Shown: positions 51,469 to 60,460 of the stretch, piece after piece
Numbering within the stretch: the first letter of the stretch is position 1
Layout of the letters: the number at the start of each line of letters is the position of its first letter
Assembly: GCF_035917415.1 (NCBI RefSeq)
Contig: NZ_CP109073.1
Location: 1,178,001-1,242,000, forward strand
From: Streptomyces sp. NBC_01803
GTDB lineage: Bacteria > Actinomycetota > Actinomycetes > Streptomycetales > Streptomycetaceae
Reading direction: 5' to 3'
DNA: 64,000 bases
The notes under the pieces: generated by a model
Seen by the model: only the letters and a program-made list of their open reading frames with translations
What the model was told of the DNA's origin: nothing
The model's database searches: none
Translations under genes and position numbers: made by a program

Positions 51469-52406
51469 CCGAGCTGGCGGCACAGGGCACCGGACGGCTG
51501 TCCCGTCCGGCCCTCGGCCGCCGCGCGTCCCGCGCCGACGCCCCCAGAGCCTCCACGCACCAGGCGCATCCGGCCCATTCGTCCTGCCAGACACTCCCGA
51601 CCCCCCAAGCGGAGATCGACAACCCGCTGGACCTGATCGCCGGTCATCAGCTCCTCGCGGAGCCCGAGACCATGCCGGGCCGGCCGCGCGCCGAGTCGCC
51701 CGGCTGCACCTGCGGCCACCCCATCTGCGGGTGGAACGCCCGCCGGGCGGCGACCGCCACCCGCGTTTTCCTCATCGCGCACCGGCCCGTGGTCGGGGCC
51801 GGACTGCGCAGCGTCCTGGCCGCGTCCCCCGACATCGTGGTGGTCGGCGGTACGAGCGATCCCACGTCGGCGTACGGGGCGGTGCGGCGGGTCGGGCCCG
51901 ACGTGATCCTCCTGGGCCCCGGCGCCTCGCTCGCCCACGACCTCGCGGCCGTCGCGCGGCTGCGAGGCTCCCAGGGGACGGACGGCCCCCGGGTGCTGCT
52001 GCTGCGCCGGGCCGAGGGGCCGGCCGAGGCGGCGCAGGTGCTGCTGGCCGGGGCGAGCGGCTGCGTCTCGCTCGACCTGGCCGAGGACCGGCTGATCGCC
52101 GCCGTCACCCTCGCCGCCGCGGGCGGGACCGTCTTCCTGCCCGCTCCCCCGTCGGCCCGGACCCACCCGGCGAGCCTGGTGGGCCACGCCGCCGAGCCGC
52201 CGCCGCAGCACTGCGGGCTCACCGACCGGGAGCGGGACGTGCTCGCCCAGCTCGCCCGGGGGCTCAGCAACGCCGAGATCGGCCGCGAACTGGCCCTGGC
52301 CGAGGCGACGGTGAAGAAGCACCTGACCCAGGCGATGCGCAAGATCGGCCAGTCGGACCGGTTGCGCGCCGCGCTCTACGCCCACCGGCACGGCCTGGCC
52401 CGCTGA
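51456..52406 (+). CDS. LuxR-family regulator with degenerate receiver domain
   Basis: 316 aa from GTG 51456; upstream in-frame sequence is also open, so the start is uncertain. N-terminal ~95 residues are poorly structured, with a possible metal site CTCGHPIC (~70). A receiver-like domain follows (RVFLIAHRPVVGAGLRSVL … VILLGPGAS … GCVSLDL): the acidic pair is replaced by Ala-His and the phospho-Asp position by Gly, so it cannot be phosphorylated in the normal way. The C-terminal LuxR DNA-binding domain is intact (LTDRERDVLAQLARGLSNAEIGRELALAEATVKKHL). Divergent from the ABC/LLM operon, and upstream of the 52.6-kb cluster; either could be its target. Confidence 0.8.
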   Translation: MAALTELAAQGTGRLSRPALGRRASRADAPRASTHQAHPAHSSCQTLPTPQAEIDNPLDLIAGHQLLAEPETMPGRPRAESPGCTCGHPICGWNARRAATATRVFLIAHRPVVGAGLRSVLAASPDIVVVGGTSDPTSAYGAVRRVGPDVILLGPGASLAHDLAAVARLRGSQGTDGPRVLLLRRAEGPAEAAQVLLAGASGCVSLDLAEDRLIAAVTLAAAGGTVFLPAPPSARTHPASLVGHAAEPPPQHCGLTDRERDVLAQLARGLSNAEIGRELALAEATVKKHLTQAMRKIGQSDRLRAALYAHRHGLAR

Positions 52407-52416
52407 GCCGGCGCCC

Positions 52417-52478
52417 GCCGCGCGCCCCGCCCGCTCCGCCCCCGGAGATCCGGGGGCGGAGCGGGCGGGGCGCGCGGC
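52417..52478 (+). terminator. Exceptionally long perfect hairpin after the LuxR gene
   Basis: 52417-52446 is the exact reverse complement of 52449-52478 (30 bp, 2-nt centre GA; one more pair extends it outward). All but a few pairs are G-C. Begins 10 nt after the stop. Confidence 0.85.
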
Positions 52479-52621
52479 GCGGGGCGACCTTCGGAGCATG
52501 CGCCGTCGCCGTTCGTCGCCGCCGCCGTCGCCCTTTGGGGCTTCTGGCGCCACGGCGCGCTGCCTAGCGTGATCGGCGAACGAGATCAGTGCGTCCGTAA
52601 CCCCCCGACAAGGAGCCCTCC

Positions 52622-53374
52622 ATGAGCGACGGGCACAGATCTTCCGAACAGCCCTTCAGACCCGCGCCCCGCACCGCGCTGCTGGGCGCGGCCCTCCCCA
52701 GGGACGACTCCCCCCGTTCCCCCTACCGATCGATGCCCGACACCGAACGCTCGGCCCTGTGGCGCCAGCGGCTGCACGAGGCGGAGGCCGGCCTGACCCG
52801 CTATCTGGTCTCGCTGGGCGACGAGGTCCGGCTGACCGCCTGGTTCGCGCTGCAGGCCGAACTCTTCGCCGACCTGCCCGCCCCGGACGCCCCGCCGTAC
52901 GCGTGGCAGCGGATCTTCTTCCGCGGACAGGCCCTGATGGAACGGTTCCTGGTGGACCGGTACGGCGAACAGGTCCTCGCCGACTGGGCCCGCGCCAACG
53001 CCGAGGTACACCGCGAGGTCGAGACCGACCACGGCCGGGGCGCGGCCGACCCCATCCACCGCATCGCCCGCCAGGCCGAACTCTACGGCTCGGACTACGA
53101 GTTCGATGACGACGACCAGCCCTCGGCCGAGCACGCGGCCGTCACCATCACGCACTGCGCCATCTGGGACTACCGCGAACAGGCCCGCCGCAACGGCGTC
53201 CGTCTGACGCTGGCCTCCCCGTGCACGTACTGCACCGAGGCCCTGTCCGCCAACATCCGCGCCAAGGGCTTCGTGCCCGCGCACCGGCTGCGCGGCGGAC
53301 CCACCGGCCACGGTTGCCGGTGGGAGGCGACCGCCCCCCGCCAGGCGGGCGCCGACACCCCGAGGGAGGACTAG
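52622..53374 (+). CDS. ATC-hydrolase-like protein (L-2-amino-thiazoline-4-carboxylate hydrolase family)
   Basis: 250 aa from ATG 52622 with AAGGAG 8 nt upstream. The first ~40 residues look disordered. The rest is an all-alpha start (WRQRLHEAEAGLTRYLVSL) leading to a C-terminal zone with conserved-looking cysteines: THCAIWDYREQARRNG, ASPCTYCTEALS and GHGCRWEAT. This spacing resembles the ATC hydrolase family (PF14196), whose founder opens the ring of 2-amino-thiazoline-4-carboxylate on the way to cysteine; members in biosynthetic clusters may act on other substrates. The stop TAG abuts the ATG of the asparagine synthetase. Assignment rests on motif resemblance only. Confidence 0.5.
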   Translation: MSDGHRSSEQPFRPAPRTALLGAALPRDDSPRSPYRSMPDTERSALWRQRLHEAEAGLTRYLVSLGDEVRLTAWFALQAELFADLPAPDAPPYAWQRIFFRGQALMERFLVDRYGEQVLADWARANAEVHREVETDHGRGAADPIHRIARQAELYGSDYEFDDDDQPSAEHAAVTITHCAIWDYREQARRNGVRLTLASPCTYCTEALSANIRAKGFVPAHRLRGGPTGHGCRWEATAPRQAGADTPRED

Positions 53375-55234
53375 ATGTGCGGCATCACCGGATGGATCGA
53401 CTGGGACGCCGACCTGCGGCAGCGGGGGCCCGCCGTGCGGGCCATGGCGGACACCCTGGCCTGCCGGGGCCCCGACGCCGGAGGTGTCTGGCTCTCCCGG
53501 CACGCCGCCCTCGGCCACCGCCGGCTCTCCGTCATCGACATCGACGGCGGCACCCAACCCCTCACCGACACCGGCCCCGGCGCCGGCCCCGATGACCCGC
53601 GCGCGGTGCTCAGCTACAACGGCGAGCTGTACAACTACCGTGAGCTGCGGGCCGAGTTGAATGCCCTCGGGCATGTCTTCCGGACCCGCTCGGACACCGA
53701 GGTCGTGCTGCGCGCCCACCTTCAGTGGGGGACCGACGCGCCCCGCCGGTTCAACGGCATCTTCGCCTACGCGCTCTGGGACACCCACCGGCGCGAACTC
53801 CTCCTCGTCCGCGACCACCTCGGCGTCAAACCGCTGTACTGGCACGCCCATGCCACCGGCGTGCAGTTCGGCTCGGAGCCCAAGGCGCTGCTCGCCGGTC
53901 CCCTCTTCCGCGCCGAGCTCGACACCGAGGGCATCGCGGAACTGTTCGCCCTGCCGGCCGCGCCGACCCCGGGCCACGGCGTCTTCCGCGGGCTGCGTGA
54001 GGTGCGCCCCGGCCACCTGGTGTCGGTCCGCGAGACCGTCACCCGCGAACACCGCTACTGGGCGCTGGAGTCCCGCCCGCACACCGACGGCCCGGAAGCC
54101 ACCCGGGAGACCGTGCGCGCGCTGCTCGCCGACACCGTCGAGCGCCAGCTTCTCAGCGACGTCCCGCTGTGCACCCTGCTGTCGGGCGGCGTCGACTCCA
54201 GCGCCATCACCGCGCTGGCCGCCGCGGCGCGGGAGCGGACCGGCCGGGGGAAGGTGACCACCTACTCGGTCGACTTCCCCGGCAGCTCCGACCGCGCGCC
54301 CGACGCCTGGCGCACCACGCACGACGCGCCGTATGTCCGGGCCGCGGTAAGGCACATCGGCACCCTGCACACCTCCGTCGTCATCCCCGACGACGACCTG
54401 CTGGTCGCCCGCGACGCCGTGCTGCGCGCCCGGGACCGGCCCGGCTGGGGCGAGATGGACGCCTCGCTGCACCTGCTCTTCCGCGAGGTGCGGCGGCGAT
54501 CCACCGTGGCGCTGTCCGGCGAGGCCGCGGACGAGATCTTCGGCGGCTACCCCTACTTCCACGACGCGGCGGCGCTCGCCTCCGGCACCTTCCCCTGGCT
54601 GCACGACCGCACCACTCCGGCCGCGCTGCTGCGGCCGGACGTGCGGGCCCGGGTCCGGCCCGAGGAGTACACGGCGGCGGCGTACCGCGACACGCTCGCC
54701 TCGCTGCCGGAGTGGGCCGGTGACCACGGCGCGGAGAGCGACGCGGAGCGGCGCGTCCGCGAGGTGTTCCACCTCGCGCTGACACGCTGGCTGCCGCCGC
54801 TGCTGGACCGCGTGGACCGGGTGAGCATGTCGGTCGGCCTGGAGGTCCGGGTGCCATTCTGCGACCACCGGCTGGTGGAGTACGTGTGGAACGTGCCGTG
54901 GGCGCTCAAGGCGCCCGGCGGCCGGTCGAAGGGCCTGCTGCGGGACGCCGTGCGCGACCTGCTCCCGGAGCGGGTGACGGACCGCCCCAAGAGCGGCTAC
55001 CCGTCGACCCCGGCCGTGCGGTACACCGAGGTGCTGACGGCGCGGGCGCACGAGCTGCTGGCCGATCCGCACGCACCGGTCTTCGAACTGGTCGACCGGG
55101 CGGCGGTGCGCCGGGCACTCGCCGAAGGACGCCCGCTGCCCAGCCCGCGCACCGCGCCCAACCCCGTCGGCGGCCTGGACCACCTGGTCCAGGTGGACGA
55201 ATGGCTCCGGGCCTACCGGGTGAGCCTGCGGTGA
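53375..55234 (+). CDS. Asparagine synthetase-type glutamine amidotransferase
   Basis: 619 aa. N-terminal class II glutaminase with catalytic Cys2 (MCGITGW), RGPDAGG, SYNGELYNY and RSDTEVV; C-terminal synthetase with PP-loop LLSGGVDSS (~268-276), SGEAADEIFGGYPYF and VPFCDHRLVEYVWNVPW. Both active sites are intact, so it should make an amide from a carboxylate using Gln and ATP. The position as second gene of a biosynthetic operon, instead of a housekeeping location, argues for action on a pathway intermediate, as in tetracycline-type or other natural product clusters. Confidence 0.9.
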   Translation: MCGITGWIDWDADLRQRGPAVRAMADTLACRGPDAGGVWLSRHAALGHRRLSVIDIDGGTQPLTDTGPGAGPDDPRAVLSYNGELYNYRELRAELNALGHVFRTRSDTEVVLRAHLQWGTDAPRRFNGIFAYALWDTHRRELLLVRDHLGVKPLYWHAHATGVQFGSEPKALLAGPLFRAELDTEGIAELFALPAAPTPGHGVFRGLREVRPGHLVSVRETVTREHRYWALESRPHTDGPEATRETVRALLADTVERQLLSDVPLCTLLSGGVDSSAITALAAAARERTGRGKVTTYSVDFPGSSDRAPDAWRTTHDAPYVRAAVRHIGTLHTSVVIPDDDLLVARDAVLRARDRPGWGEMDASLHLLFREVRRRSTVALSGEAADEIFGGYPYFHDAAALASGTFPWLHDRTTPAALLRPDVRARVRPEEYTAAAYRDTLASLPEWAGDHGAESDAERRVREVFHLALTRWLPPLLDRVDRVSMSVGLEVRVPFCDHRLVEYVWNVPWALKAPGGRSKGLLRDAVRDLLPERVTDRPKSGYPSTPAVRYTEVLTARAHELLADPHAPVFELVDRAAVRRALAEGRPLPSPRTAPNPVGGLDHLVQVDEWLRAYRVSLR

Positions 55235-55794
55235 GCGGCGGCTTCCCGCGCGCCGGACGCGCCCCCGGCCCGGCCGACGCCTACCGCCACGCGGCACGGT
55301 CGTGGACCACCGGCGTCGCGCTGCTGACGGCCCGGCACGGCGACGAGGTCTTCGCCAAGACCGTCTCCTCGCTGTGTCCGCTGTCCCTCGACCCCCCGCT
55401 GGTCAGCGTCGCGGTCGACCGCCGCAGCCCCATCGTGACCGCCGTCCGGGGCGGCCGGGGCTTCGCGCTGAACGTGCTGGCCGCCGACCAGGAGCCACTG
55501 GCGCGGCGCTTCGCCTCCCCGGGCGCCGGACGCGCCCTGGGCTGCTTCACCACCGCGCCGATGCGGCCCGGGACCACGGGCGTGCCCGTCCTCGAACGCT
55601 GCCTGGCCTGGTTCGACTGCCGGCTGCACGGCGTGCTCCCGGGCGGCGACCACGTCCTGCTCGTCGGCCTCGTCGCCGCCGCCGACGCCGTACCGGGAGA
55701 CCCGCTGGTCTACCACGACGGCCGGTACCGGTCCCCCGGCCCCGGCCACCCCACCGACCACCCGAACCCGACCTCCGCAGGAGCCCGCGCATGA
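55231..55794 (+). CDS. Flavin reductase of a two-component monooxygenase
   Basis: 187 aa from GTG 55231 overlapping the previous stop. Flavin-reductase-like (HpaC) beta-barrel: AARSWTTGVALLTARHGDEVFAKTVSSLCPLSLDPPLVSVAVDR, then FALNVLAADQEPLARRFASPG and a His/Asp-containing GGDHVLLVGLV. It should supply reduced FAD/FMN to the HpaB-type oxygenase encoded by the next gene, with which it overlaps by 4 nt. Confidence 0.88.
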   Translation: MSGGFPRAGRAPGPADAYRHAARSWTTGVALLTARHGDEVFAKTVSSLCPLSLDPPLVSVAVDRRSPIVTAVRGGRGFALNVLAADQEPLARRFASPGAGRALGCFTTAPMRPGTTGVPVLERCLAWFDCRLHGVLPGGDHVLLVGLVAAADAVPGDPLVYHDGRYRSPGPGHPTDHPNPTSAGARA

Positions 55795-57281
55795 CTCTGC
55801 TCACCGGCGACCGCTACCGGGCCCAGCTCGCCGACGGCCGCGAGCTGTACCTGGACGGCGAGCGCGTCACCAGCCCGGCCGACCACCCCGCGTTCAAGCC
55901 CGCCGTGGACGAGCTGGCCCGCCTCCTCGACCTCCAGCACGCCCCCGAACACCGCGACCTGCTCACCTGGGTCGACCCGGACACCGGCGACCGCCTCGCC
56001 CGCGGCTACCAACCGCCGCACAGCCTGGAGGACTTGCGCCTCCAGCGGCGCAGCGCCGAGTTCTGGCACGCCGAATCGCTGGGACAGCACGGCCGTTCGC
56101 CCGCGTTCATGGCGTCGATCGCGGTCGGCGTCTACGACTTCCGGCACCGGCTGGAGGCCAACCGGGCCGGCTTCGGGGCCAACGCCGAAGCCTGGTACCG
56201 GTACTGCGCCCAGAACGACCTGGTGCTGTCGCACGCGCTCGGTGACCCGCAGATCGACCGCTCCGCCGACCCCGTGGACGACCCGGACCTCGCCCTGCGG
56301 GTGCTGGAGGAGAACGAGCACGGCATCGTCGTGCGCGGCGCCAAGCAGCTCACCACCCTGGCCCCGCTGGCGCACGAGGTGCTGGTCTACCTGTCGGCCT
56401 CGTTCGCCCAGCGCGGCGCGGAGCAGTTCGTCGTCTGGTTCGCCCTGCCCCTCAACACGCCCGGCCTGATCACGCTGTGCCGCGAGCCGCTGGGCGGCGA
56501 GCCCTGGGGCCACGCCCACCCGCTCGGCGCCCGTTTCGACGAGCAGGACGCCATGCTGTTCTTCGACGACGTCCTGGTGCCCTGGGACCGGGTGTTCCTG
56601 CTCCGCGACGGCGACCTGGCGCGCACCGGCCTCGGCCGGATCAACGCCTGGAGCGCGTACATCGGGCACGTCCGGTTCCGGGAGCGGCTGCGCACGCTGC
56701 TCGCGACGGCGACCCTGGTCGCCGAGAGCATCGGCGTCGACGGCTTCCGCAACGTCCAGGAGGATTTGGGGCGGCTGGCCGGCTACGCCGAGCTGACCGA
56801 GTACTTCCTGGACGCCGCCGAGAGCCGCGCCACCACGACGGACAGCGGGCTGCTCGCGCCGGGCGACACAGCCGCCAGCCGCGTGTGGTCCGCCGAAGTG
56901 GCGGGCAGCGCCGTGGAGATCGTGCGGAAGATCGGCGCGTCGGGACTGCTGATGCAGCCCACCGCGGGCGACCTCGCCCACCCCCGGCTCCGCCCGCACC
57001 TCGACCGGTACATGCGCGGCCGGGGCATCGACGCCGAGCGGAAGTCGCGGCTGTTCCGCCTGGCCTGGGAGCTGACCGGCGACGGGTTCGGCCAGCGCCA
57101 GGACCTCTACGAGTATGTCCACCGCGGGGACTTGACCCGGAACCGGATCAACCTCTTCAAGCGCTACGACCAGAGCGCCACGCGCGAACGGCTGCGGCGG
57201 CTGGTCGAGCCCCCCGGGGCCTTGTCGCAGTCCCCGTCCCCGACCCAGTCCCCGACCGCGCCCTTGGAGGCACAGCGATGA
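55791..57281 (+). CDS. HpaB-family flavin-dependent hydroxylase
   Basis: 496 aa; ATG in an overlap with the reductase stop. Family of 4-hydroxyphenylacetate 3-monooxygenase large subunits: TGDRYRAQLADGRELYLDGERV at the N-terminus, ARGYQPPHSLEDLRLQRRS, a FAD-binding region with HGIVVRGAKQLTT and DDVLVPWDRVF, and the C-terminal GHVRFRER / AGYAELTEYFLDAAES. HpaB relatives in biosynthetic clusters hydroxylate phenols or sometimes amines. The substrate could be a carrier-bound or free aromatic amino acid. A ~20-residue Ser/Pro/Gln tail is added at the C-terminus. Confidence 0.88.
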   Translation: MTLLTGDRYRAQLADGRELYLDGERVTSPADHPAFKPAVDELARLLDLQHAPEHRDLLTWVDPDTGDRLARGYQPPHSLEDLRLQRRSAEFWHAESLGQHGRSPAFMASIAVGVYDFRHRLEANRAGFGANAEAWYRYCAQNDLVLSHALGDPQIDRSADPVDDPDLALRVLEENEHGIVVRGAKQLTTLAPLAHEVLVYLSASFAQRGAEQFVVWFALPLNTPGLITLCREPLGGEPWGHAHPLGARFDEQDAMLFFDDVLVPWDRVFLLRDGDLARTGLGRINAWSAYIGHVRFRERLRTLLATATLVAESIGVDGFRNVQEDLGRLAGYAELTEYFLDAAESRATTTDSGLLAPGDTAASRVWSAEVAGSAVEIVRKIGASGLLMQPTAGDLAHPRLRPHLDRYMRGRGIDAERKSRLFRLAWELTGDGFGQRQDLYEYVHRGDLTRNRINLFKRYDQSATRERLRRLVEPPGALSQSPSPTQSPTAPLEAQR

Positions 57282-58123
57282 CGACATCAGCCGTCGAGGC
57301 CCAGGCCCGTACCCTGTCCGGCTACGCGGACGCCAGCCGACTCCGCCAGGAGCACGACCGGGACTGGGTACTGGACCACATCCCGGGCGAGCCCGCCACC
57401 CTGGTCGATCTGGGCAGCGGCATAGGCCAGTTGCTGGAGGCGGCGCTGCACCGCTTCCCCTCGCTGGAGCTGGCGGTCGGCCTGGAGCGTTCGCCCCACC
57501 GCATCACCGAGGCCGCCGCGCGCCTGAAGCCCCACGGCGGCCGGGTCGCGTTGGCCGAGGCCGACCTGAACGCCCCCGCGCCGGTGCCCCACCGACCCGA
57601 CGTGGTGACGATGACCTCGGTGCTGCACTGGCTGTACCCCACGGAGGACCGCGTCCTGGCGTGGGTGCGCGAACACCTCGCGCCCGGCGGGCACTTCCTG
57701 CTGACGACCTACCACCCCGCGCGCGACGAGCACGGCCTGGGCGGCGAGGACGACATCGTCCGCGACGCCCTCACCGCCCTGGGCGTGCCGCGCGCGGACG
57801 TCCCCGCCCTGTTCGCGGGTGGCGGGGTGCTGCCCATCGCCACCCGTACCCGGACCGTCGAGGATCTGGCGGCCCTGCTGGAACGGGACTTCCGCACCGA
57901 CGGGACGTGGGAGCGCGACGCCGTGGTCACCGTGGCGGACGCCGCGCAGTACACCCGTTTCCACGCCGCCACCTTCGGGGACTACTACAGCGGCCTCGTC
58001 ACGCCCGCCCGGCGCGAGGAGTTCTTCCGCGCCGTCGGGGAAGCCGCCGCCCGGCGCCAGGAGGAGCGCGGCCGGGTCAGCGACATGCCCGTGCGACTCT
58101 GGCGGCTCACACCTCGCGCCTGA
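57278..58123 (+). CDS. Class I SAM-dependent methyltransferase
   Basis: 281 aa, overlapping the hydroxylase stop (ATGA). SAM-binding LVDLGSGIGQLLEAAL (~42), acidic end of strand 2 in VGLERSPH, VTMTSVLHWLYPTEDRVLAWVREHLAPGGHFLLTTYHPA. Cytoplasmic. Presumably O- or N-methylates the hydroxylated product of the previous enzyme. It is the last of five consecutive overlapping or abutting genes. Confidence 0.86.
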   Translation: MTTSAVEAQARTLSGYADASRLRQEHDRDWVLDHIPGEPATLVDLGSGIGQLLEAALHRFPSLELAVGLERSPHRITEAAARLKPHGGRVALAEADLNAPAPVPHRPDVVTMTSVLHWLYPTEDRVLAWVREHLAPGGHFLLTTYHPARDEHGLGGEDDIVRDALTALGVPRADVPALFAGGGVLPIATRTRTVEDLAALLERDFRTDGTWERDAVVTVADAAQYTRFHAATFGDYYSGLVTPARREEFFRAVGEAAARRQEERGRVSDMPVRLWRLTPRA

Positions 58124-58173
58124 CCGCGCGCCTCCGCCCCCTTGCCCGTCCCACCGCCCAGGAGCGTTCACCG

Positions 58174-59058
58174 ATGTCAACTCCCCGCCCCAGCACGGAA
58201 CTCGGAGCGTTCCTGCGTGCCCACCGCGAGCTGCTGAAGCCCGGCGACGTCGGACTGAGCGCCACGGCACGCAGGCGTACCCCCGGGCTGCGCCGCGAGG
58301 AGGTGGCCTCGCTCTCCGGCGTGGGGCTGGCCTGGTACACGTGGCTGGAGCAGGGCCGGGTGACCGCCTCCCGGCAGGTGCTGGAGGCGGTCGCCCGAGC
58401 CCTGCGCCTGGACCCGGCGGGCACCCGGCACGCGATGCGGCTCGCCGGATACCACGAGCCCGCCGGACCGGTCGGCGGGGACGGCCGCGGGCGGCTGACA
58501 GCCGCCGTCCAGCCGGTGCTCGACTCGTGGCCGGCGAGCCCGGCGGTGCTCCTGGACCAGTATTTCGATCTGCTGGCCTGGAACACGGCCTGGAGCGCCC
58601 TGTGGGGGGCGCCCGAGACGATCCCGGCCGAGCGCCGCAACCTGATGTGGCTGATGGCAGCCGACCAGCGGCTGCGCACCGTCATGCACGACTGGGAGCC
58701 GCTGGCGATGAACGTCTTCCAGCACTTCCGCGCTCAGGCCGGGCCCGCCCTCGCCGACGCGAGGACCAGCGAGGTCTACCGTCAGCTGGACGAGGACGCT
58801 CCGGAGTTGCGTCACTGGTGGGGCTGCCGCTCGGTCGCCGAGCTGACCGCCCGCACGGTGACGGTCGAGCCGAGGACCGGGCAGCGCATCCAGCTCGCGC
58901 TGTCCTCGTTCCACCCGGTCGACGACCCCTCGGCGCTCGTCCTGCTCTTCACCCCCGACTCGGCCGAGGACCGGGCGCGGATGGCGGCCCTGGCCGAGCC
59001 GGGGCCGCGCGCCGTCCCGACGCCGTCCTCCGCTACTCCTGACCGGCGGGCCGGCTGA
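58174..59058 (+). CDS. MmyB-like XRE regulator
   Basis: 294 aa. N-terminal XRE domain: LGAFLRAHRELL, then RTPGLRREEVASLSGVGLAWYTWLEQGRVTASRQVLEAVARALRLD, the classic start of actinomycete MmyB-type regulators. The C-terminal PAS-like ligand domain has LLDQYFDLLAWNTAWSALWG and RNLMWLMAADQRLRTVMHDWE, which in this family binds fatty-acid-like or cluster-related ligands. Lies 50 nt after the methyltransferase with ribosome site AGGAG; its 3' end overlaps the end of the convergent MFS gene by 26 nt. Confidence 0.88.
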   Translation: MSTPRPSTELGAFLRAHRELLKPGDVGLSATARRRTPGLRREEVASLSGVGLAWYTWLEQGRVTASRQVLEAVARALRLDPAGTRHAMRLAGYHEPAGPVGGDGRGRLTAAVQPVLDSWPASPAVLLDQYFDLLAWNTAWSALWGAPETIPAERRNLMWLMAADQRLRTVMHDWEPLAMNVFQHFRAQAGPALADARTSEVYRQLDEDAPELRHWWGCRSVAELTARTVTVEPRTGQRIQLALSSFHPVDDPSALVLLFTPDSAEDRARMAALAEPGPRAVPTPSSATPDRRAG

Positions 59059-60460
59059 CCGCCGCCCGCGCGCCCCGGCCCACCAGCAGACCGCCGAGCG
59101 CCGCGAGCACGGCCAGTCCCGCGCCCACCGCCAGCACGCCGTCCGCCACATCGCCGAACGCGCCGACCGCCCAGGCGCCGAGGCCGGTGCCCGCGTACAT
59201 GGTGGAGGTCAGCCACGCGCTGGACGTGGCCCGCAGCTCCGGCGCGGCCGTGCCCGCCAGCGTCTGCTGATCGGTCACGAAGCCACCGCTCGCGACGAAC
59301 CACAGGGTGACCCCGGCCAGCGCCAGAACCAGGCCGGGACCCGTGGCCGCCACGGCGATGCCCGCCGCCAGCAGCAGGCCCCACAGGCCCAGCAGCGGCA
59401 GATCCGTGCGCCCCGCCGCGCGGAACCGGTCGCCGAGCCGCCCGCCGAGCAGCGACCCGGCCACGCTCCCGGCCCCGACCAGCACCCCGACGAGGCCCAG
59501 GGCCTCCACGGAGAGGTCGAAACGGTCGACCAGCAGCGCGCCGAGGAACGTGTACGCGCCCAGGTTGGCCGCGTTGAACGCCGTGTTGACCAGCAGCCCC
59601 TCGCGCAGCGCGGGCACCCGCCACGCGGCCAGCACGCCCCGGATCGCGCCCACCGGCACCCCCCGCCCTGCGGCGGGCCCGACCTGCCGCAGCAGCAGCG
59701 GCACGGCCGCGGCGGTGCCCAGGGTCAGCGCCCAGAACGCGGAACGCCAGCCCGCCACACCGGCCAGCAGACCGCCGAGCGGCACGCCCACGACCTGGCC
59801 GCAGGAGAACAGCGCCATGCCGAGGCCCAGTGCCCGGCCGCGCACCCGGTCCGACGTGGACTCCGAGATGTGCGCCCAGATCGCCGGCCCGGCCGCGGCG
59901 GCGGCCAGCCCGGCGAGCGCCCGGGAGACGACGAGCAGCGCCAGGCTGGTCGAGAGCGCGGCGGCGGCGTTGGAGACCGCGAACAGCGCGGTCCCGGCGA
60001 GCAGCGCGCGGCGGCGGCCGAACCGGTCGCTGAGCAGCCCGAGGAACGGTGCCGCGACCGCGTACGCCAGGACGTAGGCGGTGACGCTCGACGCGGCGGC
60101 TGCCTCGCTCACACCGATGTCGTCGGAAATGGTGGGCAACAGCGGTGAGATGAGAAAGGTCTCGGTCCCGAAGAGGAACAGCAGCACGAACACACCCGCG
60201 TAGCGGAGCCGGTCGAACCCCTCCACCGGACCGGCGGACGCGGGCTCGACACCCGGATCGGCACCCGGATCGGCGGCGGGATCGGCGGTGGGATCGACAC
60301 CGGACTTCGGATCGGACTCGGTCGGGGAAACGCCGCTCAAGCGGATCACCACCTCGCGTATCGGCGCGGAGCCGCGTCCCGGCACGGCACGCGGCCCGCC
60401 GGGGCCGGGCGGCGCGGAGTGCGGCTCCGGCGGGGGGACGGGGCCGCCCGGCCAGGTCAT
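59033..60460 (-). CDS. MFS transporter, 12-TM exporter (DHA1-like)
   Basis: 475 aa from ATG 60460; no good ribosome site, so GTG near 60350 or later is possible. The first ~80 residues are cytosolic and contain a D-P repeat (DPTADPAADPGADPG). Then twelve predicted helices beginning YAGVFVLLFLFGTETFLISPLLPTI, with LLSDRFGRRRALLAG (motif A) and GGRLGDRFRAAG between helices 8 and 9. This arrangement fits drug or metabolite efflux. It is positioned opposite the regulator and divergent from the desulfurase-like gene, so it is the likely exporter or self-resistance pump of the cluster. Confidence 0.88.
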   Translation of the reverse strand: MTWPGGPVPPPEPHSAPPGPGGPRAVPGRGSAPIREVVIRLSGVSPTESDPKSGVDPTADPAADPGADPGVEPASAGPVEGFDRLRYAGVFVLLFLFGTETFLISPLLPTISDDIGVSEAAAASSVTAYVLAYAVAAPFLGLLSDRFGRRRALLAGTALFAVSNAAAALSTSLALLVVSRALAGLAAAAAGPAIWAHISESTSDRVRGRALGLGMALFSCGQVVGVPLGGLLAGVAGWRSAFWALTLGTAAAVPLLLRQVGPAAGRGVPVGAIRGVLAAWRVPALREGLLVNTAFNAANLGAYTFLGALLVDRFDLSVEALGLVGVLVGAGSVAGSLLGGRLGDRFRAAGRTDLPLLGLWGLLLAAGIAVAATGPGLVLALAGVTLWFVASGGFVTDQQTLAGTAAPELRATSSAWLTSTMYAGTGLGAWAVGAFGDVADGVLAVGAGLAVLAALGGLLVGRGARAAVSRPAGQE

